64,000 nucleotides of DNA from Candidatus Accumulibacter appositus (GCA_000585055.1 JEMX01000011.1:22184-86183); one strand, 5' to 3'; positions 8,943 through 18,295 are shown, counted from the stretch's first letter. Notes: generated by a model from the sequence alone, not told the origin. Made by a program: numbers and translations.

Positions 8943-10109
8943 TCAGAATCCCGTGCGCTGTGCGCGGCTGGTGAAGAAAATGCCACTCGGTGCCTGGGCG
9001 GTGAACTCGCCGACCTTGCTGAAGCTCGCGGTATCGTAAATCACCACCTTATTGTCGTCACGGGCGGAAAGCCAGACCTGCTCACCACGCGGCGTGAACT
9101 CCATGTGCAGAATCGCCTTGCCCGGTTCGAGGGTTTGCACCACCTTGCCGCTCAGCGTGTCGATGACCTGTACCCAGCCATTGTCAGGAAAGGCGAAATT
9201 GACCCACACTTGCCGGCCATCGGGCCGCGCCATGACGAACACCGGTTGTCCCTTGACCGCAATGCGGCCGACTTCCTGCCAGTTGCTGCCGGAAACCACC
9301 AGCACCTCGTGCCGGCCGATTGCCGGCAGGTAGGCCTTGCCCTGCGCCATCGACCAGCCCCGCAGGTGCGGCATCTTGAATACCGGTAGCTTCTCTTCGC
9401 CGCGCCCGTAGTTGTCGAGAATCCGCCGCGTGCCCTTCTCCGGCTGCCAGGTGTCGAGCAAGGCGACGCCGTCCTCGCCGAACAAGCCGGCGAGGTAATG
9501 GCGCCCGTCAGGTGTCACCAGCCCGTCATAAGGCTGCAGGCCAGCCGGGTAGCGTTGTGTCGTCGGATGGCGCGGATCTGCGAAGTCGCTGACCCATATC
9601 TCGCCACCATCGAAGAGCGCATAGGCGAAACGGTTAGCGGAAAGGTCGGCCAGGCCGACGACCTTCGAGAAACTTCCCGGCGCGTATTCGGCTGGCACTT
9701 CGGAGAGCAGCTCCAGAGTTTCCGAGTCGAAAGCCTTGATCCCACCCGGTGTGTAATTCTGCGCCACGACGATGCGGCCATCCTGCGAGATCGAACCACC
9801 GATAGCATTGCCCGACTGCAGCACGCGCTTGACGATGCGCGCTTCGAGCAGATCGATCTTGGTCAGCCCGCCATCACGGCCGAAGACGTAGGCGTAACGA
9901 CCGTCGCGCGAATAGACCACCGAGGCATGCGAGAGGTCACCGAGTCCGCCGATGCGCGCGTACGGCTTGCCGGCACTGGTATCGACCAGGCTGACGTGAC
10001 CGCTGGCACGCTCGATCACCAGCCCCAGGTCGCCGGTGCCACGCAAAGGCGGCGACGCACAGGCAGCAAGCAGAACAATCGACAGCAGGGCAAACAGTTT
10101 TCTCATCAT
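8943..10109 (-). CDS. nirF: Heme d1 biosynthesis protein NirF (lipoprotein)
   Basis: About 388 aa. The N-terminus is a lipoprotein signal with lipobox LLAAC, so the protein should be anchored in the periplasm. The rest is a cytochrome-cd1-like eight-bladed beta-propeller (repeats such as VYSRDGRYAYVFGRDGG and VTPDGRHYLAGLFGEDG). NirF acts late in heme d1 assembly as a dehydrogenase-like factor and is required for cd1 nitrite reductase. Start choice: GTG 10118 is possible, but ATG 10109 or 10106 leads straight into the signal peptide. It is the first gene of the unit nirF-nirDL-nirG-nirH. No nirS, nirJ, nirE or nirN is in the window. Confidence 0.9.
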   Translation of the reverse strand: MMRKLFALLSIVLLAACASPPLRGTGDLGLVIERASGHVSLVDTSAGKPYARIGGLGDLSHASVVYSRDGRYAYVFGRDGGLTKIDLLEARIVKRVLQSGNAIGGSISQDGRIVVAQNYTPGGIKAFDSETLELLSEVPAEYAPGSFSKVVGLADLSANRFAYALFDGGEIWVSDFADPRHPTTQRYPAGLQPYDGLVTPDGRHYLAGLFGEDGVALLDTWQPEKGTRRILDNYGRGEEKLPVFKMPHLRGWSMAQGKAYLPAIGRHEVLVVSGSNWQEVGRIAVKGQPVFVMARPDGRQVWVNFAFPDNGWVQVIDTLSGKVVQTLEPGKAILHMEFTPRGEQVWLSARDDNKVVIYDTASFSKVGEFTAQAPSGIFFTSRAQRTGF

Positions 10110-10263
10110 CGTCTTCACTCAAACAGCGCCCGTGGCGCATCCACAAAATGGTGCCCGCGAGCACCATCAAACCCGATCGACGTATCTCAACGTCCCTCGC
10201 CCTCGCGGGCCGGGGCAGAGGGGCTGCCCATACGCGCTCTCGCACGGGTCGTCTCGCCCACGG

Positions 10264-10301
10264 CCCCTCTCCCCAACCCCTCTCCCACGAGGGGAGAGGG
10301 G
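10264..10301. terminator. GC-rich hairpin between tlpA-like gene and nirF
   Basis: CCCCTCTCC (10264-10272) pairs with GGAGAGGGG (10293-10301). The unit CCCCAACCCCTCTCCCACGA also appears, slightly changed, at 6911-6930, so this is probably another relic of the same dispersed palindromic family. It sits in the 250-bp gap downstream of the nos operon and upstream of nirF. It could stop nos transcription, but it lacks a T-tract. Confidence 0.45.
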
Positions 10302-10369
10302 CGATAGGCTTCGGGGAATACCTTGCGCCTAACTTTATCGTAACACCGAGCGACGCGAGCGCTGGCCGC

Positions 10370-10870
10370 TCAGAGAATCGGCCTGACCGCCTCTTCCATC
10401 TCCGCCTGATCCATGGCGCCGAGTTCGCTGCTGCGGATGCGGCCGTCACGATCGATAAGGACGCTAAACGGCAAGCCAGCCTTACTGTTCCCCAGAGCCT
10501 TCATCAGCTCGATGCTCGCCTCGCTGCCACCAATCAGCGAAGTGTAGTTCATCTCGTAGGCGCGACCGAATTCGCGCAGCTGCTCGAGTTTGTCGGCGTC
10601 TTCGACGGCGATGCCGACGACCAGCAGCCCCCGGCCCCGGTACCTGGCCTGCAATGCCGCGAGATCGGGAATCTCCTGGCGACACGGAGCGCACCAGCGC
10701 GCCCAGAAATTGACCAACAGCGGCTTGCCCTTCAATGATCCCAGCGCCACTGCAGGTCCGTCAATCGCGGGCAGGGTCAAGGCGAAGAACGGTGCGGCCG
10801 ACGGCAGCTCGGCGGCCCTCCCCGAAATGGCGAACAGCACCAGCAGCAGAAGGGCAGCAAGGCGCTTCAT
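10370..10870 (-). CDS. TlpA/ResA-like periplasmic thioredoxin, end of nos operon
   Basis: A 166-aa exported thiol-disulfide protein. The ATG at 10870 has GGAGG six bases upstream and starts a Sec signal peptide ending near GRA/AE. The TlpA/AhpC-TSA fold carries active site WCAPC (in NFWARWCAPCRQE) and the cis-proline region GLPFSVLI. TlpA-type proteins reduce cysteines or deliver copper to apo-proteins; placed just after nosY, it may keep copper-binding thiols of NosL or NosZ reduced (inference). It starts 14 bp after the nosY stop. Confidence 0.85.
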   Translation of the reverse strand: MKRLAALLLLVLFAISGRAAELPSAAPFFALTLPAIDGPAVALGSLKGKPLLVNFWARWCAPCRQEIPDLAALQARYRGRGLLVVGIAVEDADKLEQLREFGRAYEMNYTSLIGGSEASIELMKALGNSKAGLPFSVLIDRDGRIRSSELGAMDQAEMEEAVRPIL

Positions 10871-10883
10871 CGCCATCCTCCGC

Positions 10884-11711
10884 TCAAGGCAGGTCACTGC
10901 GACGAAAAGTCAGAAAACCGACCAGCGCCGCCAGCGAGCCGATGGCCAGCGGGTAGAGCAAGGCGTAGACGCGGAAGCCGGCGCTGCCGAAGAGGTCGAG
11001 AATGACGTAGGCTGACGGTCCGAGGACGATCAGCTGCGGGTCGAACATGGCCAGCGAAGCGGTACGAAAGACCTGCAGCGGGTTGAGCAAGGCGATGCCG
11101 ACGGCGACCTCGGGAGCGACCCGGCCCTGGATCATCACCCCGAGCAGGATAAGGTCGAGGAACAGCAACATGCTCAGCCAGACGATGAACGCGGCCCCCT
11201 GCGCGACGTCGGTGCTGCGCGCCAGCGTCGAGATCAGCATGCCGATGCCGAGAAAGCACCAGGCCATGGCCGCCAGCAGACCCGTGTAATAGAAGAACAT
11301 TTCCCACGGCACTTCGATGGCCTTGAACTGTGCCCACAGAACAGCACCGAACATGGCCACGAAAACCGGCAGGAAGATGGTCACGTAGCGCCCGAGGATC
11401 TTCCCCCAGAACCACGCCGACAGCGACACCGGCAGCGACAACAGGTACTCGAAGACGCCGGCTTCGCGATCGCCGGCCACCGAACGCACGGTGGTGATCA
11501 ACACGAAAATCGGCAGGATGGCCATGGTCAGCTGGATATAGGTCACCAGCAGCCGCGACAGGCCGATGAAGCCCAACACCCGCGACTCGGTCAGACCGAA
11601 GGCGAAGAGCAAGGCGACAATGCCGCCGAAGACCAGGCTGTAGAGCAGGAACCAGCGCGCGCGCAGCGATTCGACGATGTCCAGGCGGGCGGTCAGGAGG
11701 AGTGAATTCAT
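10884..11711 (-). CDS. nosY: NosY, ABC-2 type permease for NosZ maturation
   Basis: A 275-aa inner-membrane protein with six hydrophobic helices and the ABC-2 permease signature region AGDREAGVFEYLLSLPVS between helices 2 and 3, a coupling-loop motif shared with NosY proteins. With NosF (ATPase) and NosD (periplasmic) it forms the NosDFY machine needed to assemble the copper centres of nitrous oxide reductase. It lies after nosL, with a 10-bp gap and no strong ribosome-binding site. Confidence 0.92.
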   Translation of the reverse strand: MNSLLLTARLDIVESLRARWFLLYSLVFGGIVALLFAFGLTESRVLGFIGLSRLLVTYIQLTMAILPIFVLITTVRSVAGDREAGVFEYLLSLPVSLSAWFWGKILGRYVTIFLPVFVAMFGAVLWAQFKAIEVPWEMFFYYTGLLAAMAWCFLGIGMLISTLARSTDVAQGAAFIVWLSMLLFLDLILLGVMIQGRVAPEVAVGIALLNPLQVFRTASLAMFDPQLIVLGPSAYVILDLFGSAGFRVYALLYPLAIGSLAALVGFLTFRRSDLP

Positions 11712-11721
11712 GGCCGCCGGC

Positions 11722-12195
11722 TCACTTGCCGCGCGCCAGAATGCGCTCTTTCATTTCCTGGTACGAAACCGCATCGGCTTGCGGACGCGCGACGGCCGCA
11801 AACTGATAGCCCATCGGACTTTTCATTCCGGGGAGGTAGTGCGCTGCACGGGCGTCGATCCAGCCGCCCATGCGGTAGTCGGCAACCCAGTACTCGGTGT
11901 TCGGCGTTTCCTCGTTGAACGGTCGCTGCGAGAGCCAGAACATCGCGCAACCGATGTCGTCGAACTTCCAGACCTTGCCCTGAGGATCGCGAATCTGCGC
12001 CGCGAAGCGCTTGTCGCTGATGATCATTCCGCAGCGTGGGTCGGCATCCCGATCCCAATGGACCTGGATCGGGCCGCTGCTCGGCTCGCCGCTGCAGGCA
12101 GCCAGTGACCAGCCAGCAGCGACGCCCACGAGCGGCCTGAAACAGGGGCCAAGAGTCGCTGCCGGAAGAATTTCGAGAAAGCGTCGTCGTTTCAT
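11722..12195 (-). CDS. nosL: NosL, copper-chaperone lipoprotein
   Basis: 157 aa. The N-terminus combines an RRRF motif with a lipobox (SLAAC), so a lipoprotein facing the periplasm is expected; the RR pair could mean Tat export. The NosL hallmark CGM (in DPRCGMIIS, about residues 55-57) is the proposed Cu(I) site, and the typical motifs DDIGCAMFWL and SPMGYQFAAV follow. NosL delivers copper to NosZ via NosDFY. It lies between nosF and nosY in the operon. Confidence 0.93.
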   Translation of the reverse strand: MKRRRFLEILPAATLGPCFRPLVGVAAGWSLAACSGEPSSGPIQVHWDRDADPRCGMIISDKRFAAQIRDPQGKVWKFDDIGCAMFWLSQRPFNEETPNTEYWVADYRMGGWIDARAAHYLPGMKSPMGYQFAAVARPQADAVSYQEMKERILARGK

Positions 12196-12208
12196 GGCTG
12201 TTTGTACC

Positions 12209-13081
12209 TCACTGCAGGACGACCGCCGCGTCGACTTCCTTCATCTCGATGCGCGACAACAGGCCGACGTAACGCGACACCGTCCCCATGAAGCGCAGTC
12301 GGTCGGGCCCGGAAACCGTGCCGTGCCACTCGAGGCCCTGGCCGCGGTCGGCAAACTGCCAGGCGATCAGCGTCTTGGCGATAGCCGCATCGGCACGCGC
12401 CAGCGTCAGGTGCACCTGGAACAGCGCCGAGAGCTTGGCATCCTCTACCACGCGATCATCCAGGACGATCCTGCCGGTATCCATTTCGACCACGCGATTG
12501 ACCAGCGGCGCCACCTCGTCGAGGCGGTGACTGGAGATGATCATGGTCGTGTTCTCCAGCCGCTCGGCGAGCAGAGAAAAGAAGATGTGTCGCGCCTCAG
12601 GGTCGAGGTTGGCCGCCGGTTCGTCCATCACCAGCACCTGCGCGTCACGACCGAGAGCGATGGCAATCAACAACTTCTGCTTCATGCCCCCCGACAGGCG
12701 GTTAAACGGCCGCGCCATGATCGGTGCGACCTCAAGTCCCAGCCGCCTGGCAACCGCGTAAATGCGCTGGCTGTCCGAGCCGCAAACGGCGGCTGCAAAA
12801 GTGACCAGCTGGCCGACCGGCATTTTCAGTGGCGGCGGCAACTGCGGCACGAAACCGACCTTGCCGAGCACCTGCGTGCGCTCGGCGCGCGGCTGCTGCC
12901 CGTCGATGGTCACCTTGCCTTGGTGCGTATACTCGCCAAGCAGACAACGGATCAAGGTCGTCTTGCCGGCGCCGTTCGAACCGATCAGGGCGATGCGCTC
13001 GCCAAGTCCGATTTCCAGCTCGACGCCGTCGAGTACGCGAATCTTCCTGAAGTCCTTGCCGACGTTTTCAAAACGAATCAT
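12209..13081 (-). CDS. nosF: NosF, ABC transporter ATPase
   Basis: A 290-aa ABC ATPase: Walker A GSNGAGKTTL (about 35-44), signature LSGGMKQ, Walker B VLVMDEP and H-loop SSHRLDE. It pairs with NosY in the NosDFY complex for CuZ-site biogenesis. The ATG at 13081 has AAGGG five bases upstream; an in-frame GTG at 13087 is possible but has no such site. The start lies 9 bp after the nosH stop. Confidence 0.92.
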   Translation of the reverse strand: MIRFENVGKDFRKIRVLDGVELEIGLGERIALIGSNGAGKTTLIRCLLGEYTHQGKVTIDGQQPRAERTQVLGKVGFVPQLPPPLKMPVGQLVTFAAAVCGSDSQRIYAVARRLGLEVAPIMARPFNRLSGGMKQKLLIAIALGRDAQVLVMDEPAANLDPEARHIFFSLLAERLENTTMIISSHRLDEVAPLVNRVVEMDTGRIVLDDRVVEDAKLSALFQVHLTLARADAAIAKTLIAWQFADRGQGLEWHGTVSGPDRLRFMGTVSRYVGLLSRIEMKEVDAAVVLQ

Positions 13082-13090
13082 TGACACCCT

Positions 13091-14053
13091 TCAGAGCAGC
13101 TTGCTCAAGCCCTTGACGTCAAAGACCAGCGCGCCACTCGGGCAAACATCGACACACAGACCACAGCGCGTGCAGTCGGGTCCGATCGGGGTGGTCATGT
13201 CAGCGGCCCGGCCCTTGATCACCACGTCCAGAACGTGTGGCACCAGGCAGACCTTTCGGCAATCGCCTTCGTGAAAGCACTTGTCCAGCCGGTACTCGAC
13301 ACGCACCGGCGAAACGGCGCCCACGATACCATAGGTCAGCCCGATCGGGCAGACGTAGCGGCACCAGGCGCGGCGCGAATAGACGACCTCGAAGACCAGC
13401 AGCAACAAGACCCAGCCGAGCGCCAGCGAAGGACCGTAGATCAGCGCCCGCGACAGGATTCCGGTCGGCGAAATGGTCTCGAAAACGGTATAGCCGCTGA
13501 CCACCGCCAACAAGGCAAAGATCACCCAGAACACGGTACGCGTGCCGCGATGGAATTCGTGCTCGCTGACCAGCTTCTTGCTCACCAGCTTCAGGTGCAG
13601 CCACTCGAACCACTCGGCGAGCAAATGGTAGGGACAAATCCAGGAGCAGAACGAACGCCCGCCGAGCAAGGCCCAGAGAACAAAGACGGTCGCCGTGCCG
13701 ATGAACAGATTGACGATGATGTGCTTGTGCGCCAGCATCACCTGCAAGGCCGAATTGAGGTCGATCAGATGAAAGCCGACGAAGCGCGAGGCGGTCAGCG
13801 CACCCTCGAGAATCTGGATGTCGAGCCAGAACGAGAAGGTGAACAAAAGGTTGGCCAAAATGAGGACCGTCCAACGCCGGTTACGCCATTTATGGGTCAC
13901 CAGTTCGTGGTCGCGGGCGTGCTGCTTGATGGCCTCGAAGTCGGCCTTGGTCATGCGCTTCAGGCTGTGCACCTGCTTCGCTTCCGGCGTCACCAGCGTG
14001 GGCTTCCGCGGCGCCGCACCGAACATCACGCGAATACGTTCAAACTGGCTCAT
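13091..14053 (-). CDS. nosH: NosH, NapH-like membrane ferredoxin
   Basis: A 320-aa integral membrane Fe-S protein of the NapH family. About four transmembrane helices carry two cytoplasmic CxxxCP motifs (CSWICPYH and CRYVCPIG), followed by a C-terminal ferredoxin part (CRKVC and CTRCGLCVDVCPSG) holding 4Fe-4S clusters. In clade II nos clusters NosG/NosH are thought to pass electrons from the quinol pool toward NosZ. The start ATG at 14053 overlaps the nosG stop (ATGA). The frame continues upstream to 14695 but only as a shadow of nosG, so the short form is chosen. Confidence 0.9.
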   Translation of the reverse strand: MSQFERIRVMFGAAPRKPTLVTPEAKQVHSLKRMTKADFEAIKQHARDHELVTHKWRNRRWTVLILANLLFTFSFWLDIQILEGALTASRFVGFHLIDLNSALQVMLAHKHIIVNLFIGTATVFVLWALLGGRSFCSWICPYHLLAEWFEWLHLKLVSKKLVSEHEFHRGTRTVFWVIFALLAVVSGYTVFETISPTGILSRALIYGPSLALGWVLLLLVFEVVYSRRAWCRYVCPIGLTYGIVGAVSPVRVEYRLDKCFHEGDCRKVCLVPHVLDVVIKGRAADMTTPIGPDCTRCGLCVDVCPSGALVFDVKGLSKLL

Positions 14054-14955
14054 CACGCGCTCCAGGGCTGGCGTTGATCGACGACGATGGCCGCCGGGTC
14101 GACCGGGCAGATCATCTCGCATACCCCACAGCCGACACATTGCTCGAGCACCTCGGGCCGGTACTGCTTGCTGCCGTCGGCGGCGATCGACTCCTGCATG
14201 CGGATGGCGTCCCTGATCGGGCATTCGGTGACGCAGAGGTCGCAGAGATCGCGCTCGTAGGGGTGGTCGCGCACGGGTATCGGTTGCCAGCGATCGACCG
14301 CCACGTAGCGCAGGTGGCCACGGAAATCCGCACCACGGGCCTGCCCGCTGAAGCCCTTGCCCTGCACTGCCAGGCACGACTCCGGGTGCGCCAGGCGGGC
14401 GACGCCGATGCGTTCGCTGAGGTTCAGTGTCGGCTCGGGGTCCTTTTCCTTGGCCTTGAGCACCGGCGCCCGCGCCAGCGGCATGCCGGCGCGCGTATCG
14501 AGGGAGGCCGGCTTGGTATAGGTCAGCGAGCCGGTCGGGCAGGCCAGAATGCACTGCACGGCGTCGCAGGAAAAATCGCAGGCCTGCTCGCGGGCGTCGA
14601 TATAGGGCACGCCCACACCGAAGCCCTGGTCGATGTCGTCGAGTTTGATTGCCGCCACCGGGCAGACCTGCACGCACTGGCCGCACTTGATGCATGAGGA
14701 CAGGAAATCCCTTTCCTCGAGCGCGCCGGGCGGGCGCAGGCGCGAATTCCGTGCCCTGGCCACCGGGAGATAGCCAAGCATCGCCAGGCCGAGCACCCCC
14801 CCGATCATGACCGTCGAGCGAATGAACTTGCGCCGGTTGGCCTGCTTGCGCACTGGAGCCTTGGCGCGCGTGTTGATGACTACCGGCTTGGCTTCACCAA
14901 GGGGCGGCACCGCTGTGGCGTCAACTGCCGCTTCCGTTTCCTTCTTGTCGTTCAT
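14053..14955 (-). CDS. nosG: NosG, NapG-like periplasmic ferredoxin
   Basis: A 300-aa protein. A twin-arginine signal (NRRKFIRST, about residues 41-49) indicates Tat export of a folded Fe-S protein. Four 4Fe-4S motifs follow: CIKCGQCVQVCP, CDFSCDAVQCILACP, CDLCVTECP and CVGCGVCEMICP. This is the NapG architecture. Together with NosH it likely forms a quinol-oxidising route to the cytochromes and NosZ. It overlaps both nosD and nosH by 4 bp. Confidence 0.92.
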   Translation of the reverse strand: MNDKKETEAAVDATAVPPLGEAKPVVINTRAKAPVRKQANRRKFIRSTVMIGGVLGLAMLGYLPVARARNSRLRPPGALEERDFLSSCIKCGQCVQVCPVAAIKLDDIDQGFGVGVPYIDAREQACDFSCDAVQCILACPTGSLTYTKPASLDTRAGMPLARAPVLKAKEKDPEPTLNLSERIGVARLAHPESCLAVQGKGFSGQARGADFRGHLRYVAVDRWQPIPVRDHPYERDLCDLCVTECPIRDAIRMQESIAADGSKQYRPEVLEQCVGCGVCEMICPVDPAAIVVDQRQPWSA

Positions 14956-16376
14956 TTGACAGACCTCTTGCTGGTCTCCTGGGGTTTGTTGAAAACCGGC
15001 GCTTCGTCACGCAGTAACATCACCGGCGTCGAAAAAGGCGCCAGGCGCTCAAGGAAATCGAGCGTCTCCATCATCGGCGCGTTGCGGAAGAAGCGCGCGT
15101 AAGGCACCTCCATCCACAGCTGGTCGGTATAGGCGTAGAGCTCGTGCGGACGGTCGCCGACATCGTCCTGGTTGCGGTCGAAACCCTGATAGTCGTCCCA
15201 GTAGTTGCCGCGCCAGAGGTTGCGACTGGCGCTGCCGGTATCGCCCATGGCCACCTGGGTCAGGTTTCCCTCGAAGAAGTTGTTCTCGATGATGGTGCCT
15301 TTCTTGTCGGACAGGAAGCTGATCCCGATGCCGTTATAGGCGATGCGGTTGCCACGAATGATGATCGTCGTGTCCGGCTCGAACGGCGACATATCGAGGC
15401 CGACGCCGACCGCGCAATAGACAATCTCGTTACCCTCGACAAGAACGCTTGAAGCCTCCTTGAATCCGACCGCCATGCCGGTCGGGCCATTGGCATGTGA
15501 AAAGAGGTTGTTGCGAATGGCCCCGCCCCCGGAATACATGACGTTGACGCCGACGGCGTTATCGTAGAAGCGGTTGCCTTCGACAAGGTTATCGGCAGCA
15601 AACATGAAGTGAATCGAATAGCGACTGCGCCGTGCGACGTTGTTCAGGTAGTGGTTTTCGTTCGAGTACCAGGCGACCATGTCGCGAGAATCTTCGATCA
15701 GGTTATCGGTGATCAGGTTGCGGTGGCTATACCACAGGCGCAGGCTGTCGCCACGCATGCCGAGCTCGAAGGGCTTCGAACGAATGCGGTTGCCACGCAG
15801 GACATTATCATTCGACATTTTCAGATCGATGCCGAACAGGCAGTCGTCGATGTGCAGGTTCTCGACGACATTGCGGTCGCCGCGGACATTGAGACAAGCA
15901 TCGTCCGAATCGTGCGAGACGCCGGAGTTGGTCAGCTGCAGATTGCGCAGGACGGCATCGTTGGCTTGCAGCACGAACACCGTTCCCTTGCCACCGCCAT
16001 CGATGCTCGCTTCGCCGCCGCCGTCGATGGTCAAGGGCTTGTCGACGACCACCGGTCCGGAGTACCTGCCCGGCTTGAGCTTGAGTAGCGAGCCCGCAGG
16101 CGCTGCGTTGACCAGCTCCTGCAGGAACGGCAGGCTGCTGACCCGCGGCTCGGTCGGAATCGGCGTTTGCTCGTTGAGTCCGCCCCAGCCAGCGACGGCC
16201 GGCTCGGCCATCCCGCCCAGGCGGCTGTCGAGCGGCTCATCGGCAAGCACACGCCCGCTCCCTATGGTGCCAGTGCGGCGCAGCGCGGTCAGCGCGTCCT
16301 CGGCGTCACCCGGCGAGGGAAGAACGACCAGAGCAAGCCCGCAGAGCACTCCGGCGGCAAGCAAGCGGCGAGGCAT
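14952..16376 (-). CDS. nosD: NosD, periplasmic beta-helix maturation factor
   Basis: 474 aa. A signal peptide (LAAGVLCGLALVVLPSPGDA) precedes a right-handed parallel beta-helix with many repeated N-x-I/L-x-N-N rungs (DNVLRGNRI, NLITDNLIEDS, NYWDDYQG), as in NosD/CASH-domain proteins. NosD works with NosF and NosY to deliver copper and sulfur to the NosZ CuZ centre. The ATG at 16376 follows the nosB stop by 3 bp. The length is typical of clade II clusters. Confidence 0.93.
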   Translation of the reverse strand: MPRRLLAAGVLCGLALVVLPSPGDAEDALTALRRTGTIGSGRVLADEPLDSRLGGMAEPAVAGWGGLNEQTPIPTEPRVSSLPFLQELVNAAPAGSLLKLKPGRYSGPVVVDKPLTIDGGGEASIDGGGKGTVFVLQANDAVLRNLQLTNSGVSHDSDDACLNVRGDRNVVENLHIDDCLFGIDLKMSNDNVLRGNRIRSKPFELGMRGDSLRLWYSHRNLITDNLIEDSRDMVAWYSNENHYLNNVARRSRYSIHFMFAADNLVEGNRFYDNAVGVNVMYSGGGAIRNNLFSHANGPTGMAVGFKEASSVLVEGNEIVYCAVGVGLDMSPFEPDTTIIIRGNRIAYNGIGISFLSDKKGTIIENNFFEGNLTQVAMGDTGSASRNLWRGNYWDDYQGFDRNQDDVGDRPHELYAYTDQLWMEVPYARFFRNAPMMETLDFLERLAPFSTPVMLLRDEAPVFNKPQETSKRSVK

Positions 16377-16379
16377 CGG

Positions 16380-17369
16380 CTACTCCGCTGAACCCTCGCG
16401 CATCTGTTTGCGCCGGATCAGCAGGGCAAGCAGGAGGCAGACCATGACACCCAGCAGCAGCCCGTAGCCCCAGTAGGGATAGGAGTAGGTCGAGAACTGC
16501 GCCACCTTGCCCTCGCCAAAGACGGTAGGCATGAAAGGCTTGACCGTGAAGGCGCCCCAGGGGTGCATGTTGTGACCGAAAAACCAGAGCCAGCCAGCGT
16601 AGGTGATCACGAAGAAGACCGGCAGCAGGGCCGGCACCAACGCCAGCAACAGCGAGAAGCCGCGCATGCAGGCGACGCCAGCCAACACCACCAGCATCGC
16701 CAGCAGCGTCCCGGCGATCACCACATGCGTGATCACGGTGACATTTTCACCCCAGCCCTGAATCTTCTCGGGCTCGTTGAAGAAGGTCGCCGTTTCGCTG
16801 ACATAGTGGGCGACATGCGCTTGCAGGCCGCCCATTACATACTGGTCGACAATGATCCAGCCAGCGACCGCAGCAAAACCGACCGCCAGCACCAACAGCC
16901 GCGGCTTGCGGCGCGGCACCATGAAACCCAGAAGCATGACCGTGAAGAAGCCGAAGAAGAACTTGGCCAACGGCTTCTCGACGGGCGCACCGGTGGCAAT
17001 CGGGAACATCCCCACGTAGTGGTTGATGGTGTTCATTTCGTGCACGCAGTCGAGACCTTCGGCACCCTTGTTGACGTCCTTGTTCTTGTCGGTAATCGGG
17101 TTGTAGCGCTCGTCGTCGTGCGAGAGCTCCTTCTGAATGATCTCGCTATCCATGCGCGTGCCCTTGCCGGCCGCCGTGCAGCCGTTATAGACACCGTCGA
17201 AATGAAAGTGGATGCGAATGCCATCGGGGAAGGCATCGGCGGGATAGTTCGGCGCGGTCAAGGAGACCCACCAGATCGGCGCGAAGAAAGCGGCGATCAT
17301 CAGGCCTGTGGCGACCGCGGTAAGCGCGGCGACGATGAAATTCTGCTTGCTGGGTGCTGCGGCTGACAT
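16380..17369 (-). CDS. nosB: NosB, membrane protein of clade II nos clusters
   Basis: A 329-aa multi-spanning membrane protein: helix at about 10-30, a long periplasmic loop with paired histidines (HFHFDGVYNGC) and cysteines, then five to six further helices. It has the position and type of NosB, which accompanies clade II (atypical) nosZ genes and has no known biochemical function. It is assigned by context and membrane topology rather than by a catalytic motif. A 190-bp gap separates it from the upstream diheme cytochrome. Confidence 0.75.
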   Translation of the reverse strand: MSAAAPSKQNFIVAALTAVATGLMIAAFFAPIWWVSLTAPNYPADAFPDGIRIHFHFDGVYNGCTAAGKGTRMDSEIIQKELSHDDERYNPITDKNKDVNKGAEGLDCVHEMNTINHYVGMFPIATGAPVEKPLAKFFFGFFTVMLLGFMVPRRKPRLLVLAVGFAAVAGWIIVDQYVMGGLQAHVAHYVSETATFFNEPEKIQGWGENVTVITHVVIAGTLLAMLVVLAGVACMRGFSLLLALVPALLPVFFVITYAGWLWFFGHNMHPWGAFTVKPFMPTVFGEGKVAQFSTYSYPYWGYGLLLGVMVCLLLALLIRRKQMREGSAE

Positions 17370-17563
17370 GCTTCAATCCTCGTCCAGAACGCTTGCGGTG
17401 TTCACGACCGGCCACGCAGGTGTCGATCCGTGCTGTGCAGTAGCGGTCTGCAGAATATTATTCATTACTTATGATTGCCGGGAACTAAAGCCCGCCGAGA
17501 AGAGAACCTGCGGACGGGCTTTGGCAGCGACAGAACGCGCTCCTTGTTACTTGCGAAGCCTAC

Positions 17564-18295
17564 TTACTTCTTGGCTGTTGCCTTCGGCTTGCACATATTG
17601 CCCGGCATGACTAGGCTCGACTGATAGGCCGAGATGGCGACCAGCTGCTTGTCGTCGTACTTCTTGATGATCTTGACCATGTCCGGGTTCGCGTTGCGAC
17701 GGTGGCCGTCGCGAATCTCGGTCATCTGGCGCAAAAGGTACTTGTAATGCTGGCCAGCGATCACCGGGTAGAACTTGTCCTTGACGCCCTCGCCATTCGC
17801 GCCGTGACACTCCTTGCATTCCTTCTCGTAGAGCGTCTTGCCGGTCGCCAGCTGTACGGCGGCATCCGGACCCTCGTACTTGCCGTGTTCGATGGGGATA
17901 CACAGCCCTTCGATATAGACGGCCACATCAGCCAGTTCCTGTGGGTCGATCAGTGTCGCGGCAAAGGGGTACATCGTCGGATTGTCACGCAGACCGGCAC
18001 GGATATCAGCCATCTGTTTGATCAGTACGGTGGTGTGCTGGCCCGCCAGCTGCGGAAAAGTGCCATCGGGACGGCCTGCTCCGGACGGCAGATGACAGGC
18101 GCCGCAGACCTCGTAACCCTCCTCGCCACGCACCTTGTCGCCCTTGAGCTTCAAGGCCTCCATTTTTTCGCCTTCCTCGGCGTTCCATTTGTACGACTTG
18201 TCCTCGATGCCGTGCGCCTTGGGTGGTGGCGGACCGGCTTGCGCGGCACCTGCCGCGATCATCGCCAGCGAAACGGCCAGAATCAGTTTCTTCAT
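17564..18295 (-). CDS. Diheme cytochrome c, nos cluster
   Basis: A 243-aa periplasmic c-type cytochrome with a clear Sec signal peptide (AGAAQA/GP). It has two CxxCH heme sites (CGACH and CKECH) and a duplicated domain layout with the repeated FPQLAGQH / YPVIAGQH motif typical of c4-type cytochromes. In clade II nos clusters such cytochromes (NosC1/NosC2) are proposed to carry electrons to NosZ. The start ATG at 18295 has AGGAA upstream. Confidence 0.9.
   Translation of the reverse strand: MKKLILAVSLAMIAAGAAQAGPPPPKAHGIEDKSYKWNAEEGEKMEALKLKGDKVRGEEGYEVCGACHLPSGAGRPDGTFPQLAGQHTTVLIKQMADIRAGLRDNPTMYPFAATLIDPQELADVAVYIEGLCIPIEHGKYEGPDAAVQLATGKTLYEKECKECHGANGEGVKDKFYPVIAGQHYKYLLRQMTEIRDGHRRNANPDMVKIIKKYDDKQLVAISAYQSSLVMPGNMCKPKATAKK

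Noticed and set aside
14054..14695. N-terminal extension of NosH
   Set aside because: The added 214 residues are a frame shadow of nosG; the ATGA overlap at 14053 is the natural start.
15260..15960. CRISPR-like regularity inside nosD
   Set aside because: The periodicity comes from beta-helix rungs in the protein; there are no identical DNA repeats with unique spacers.
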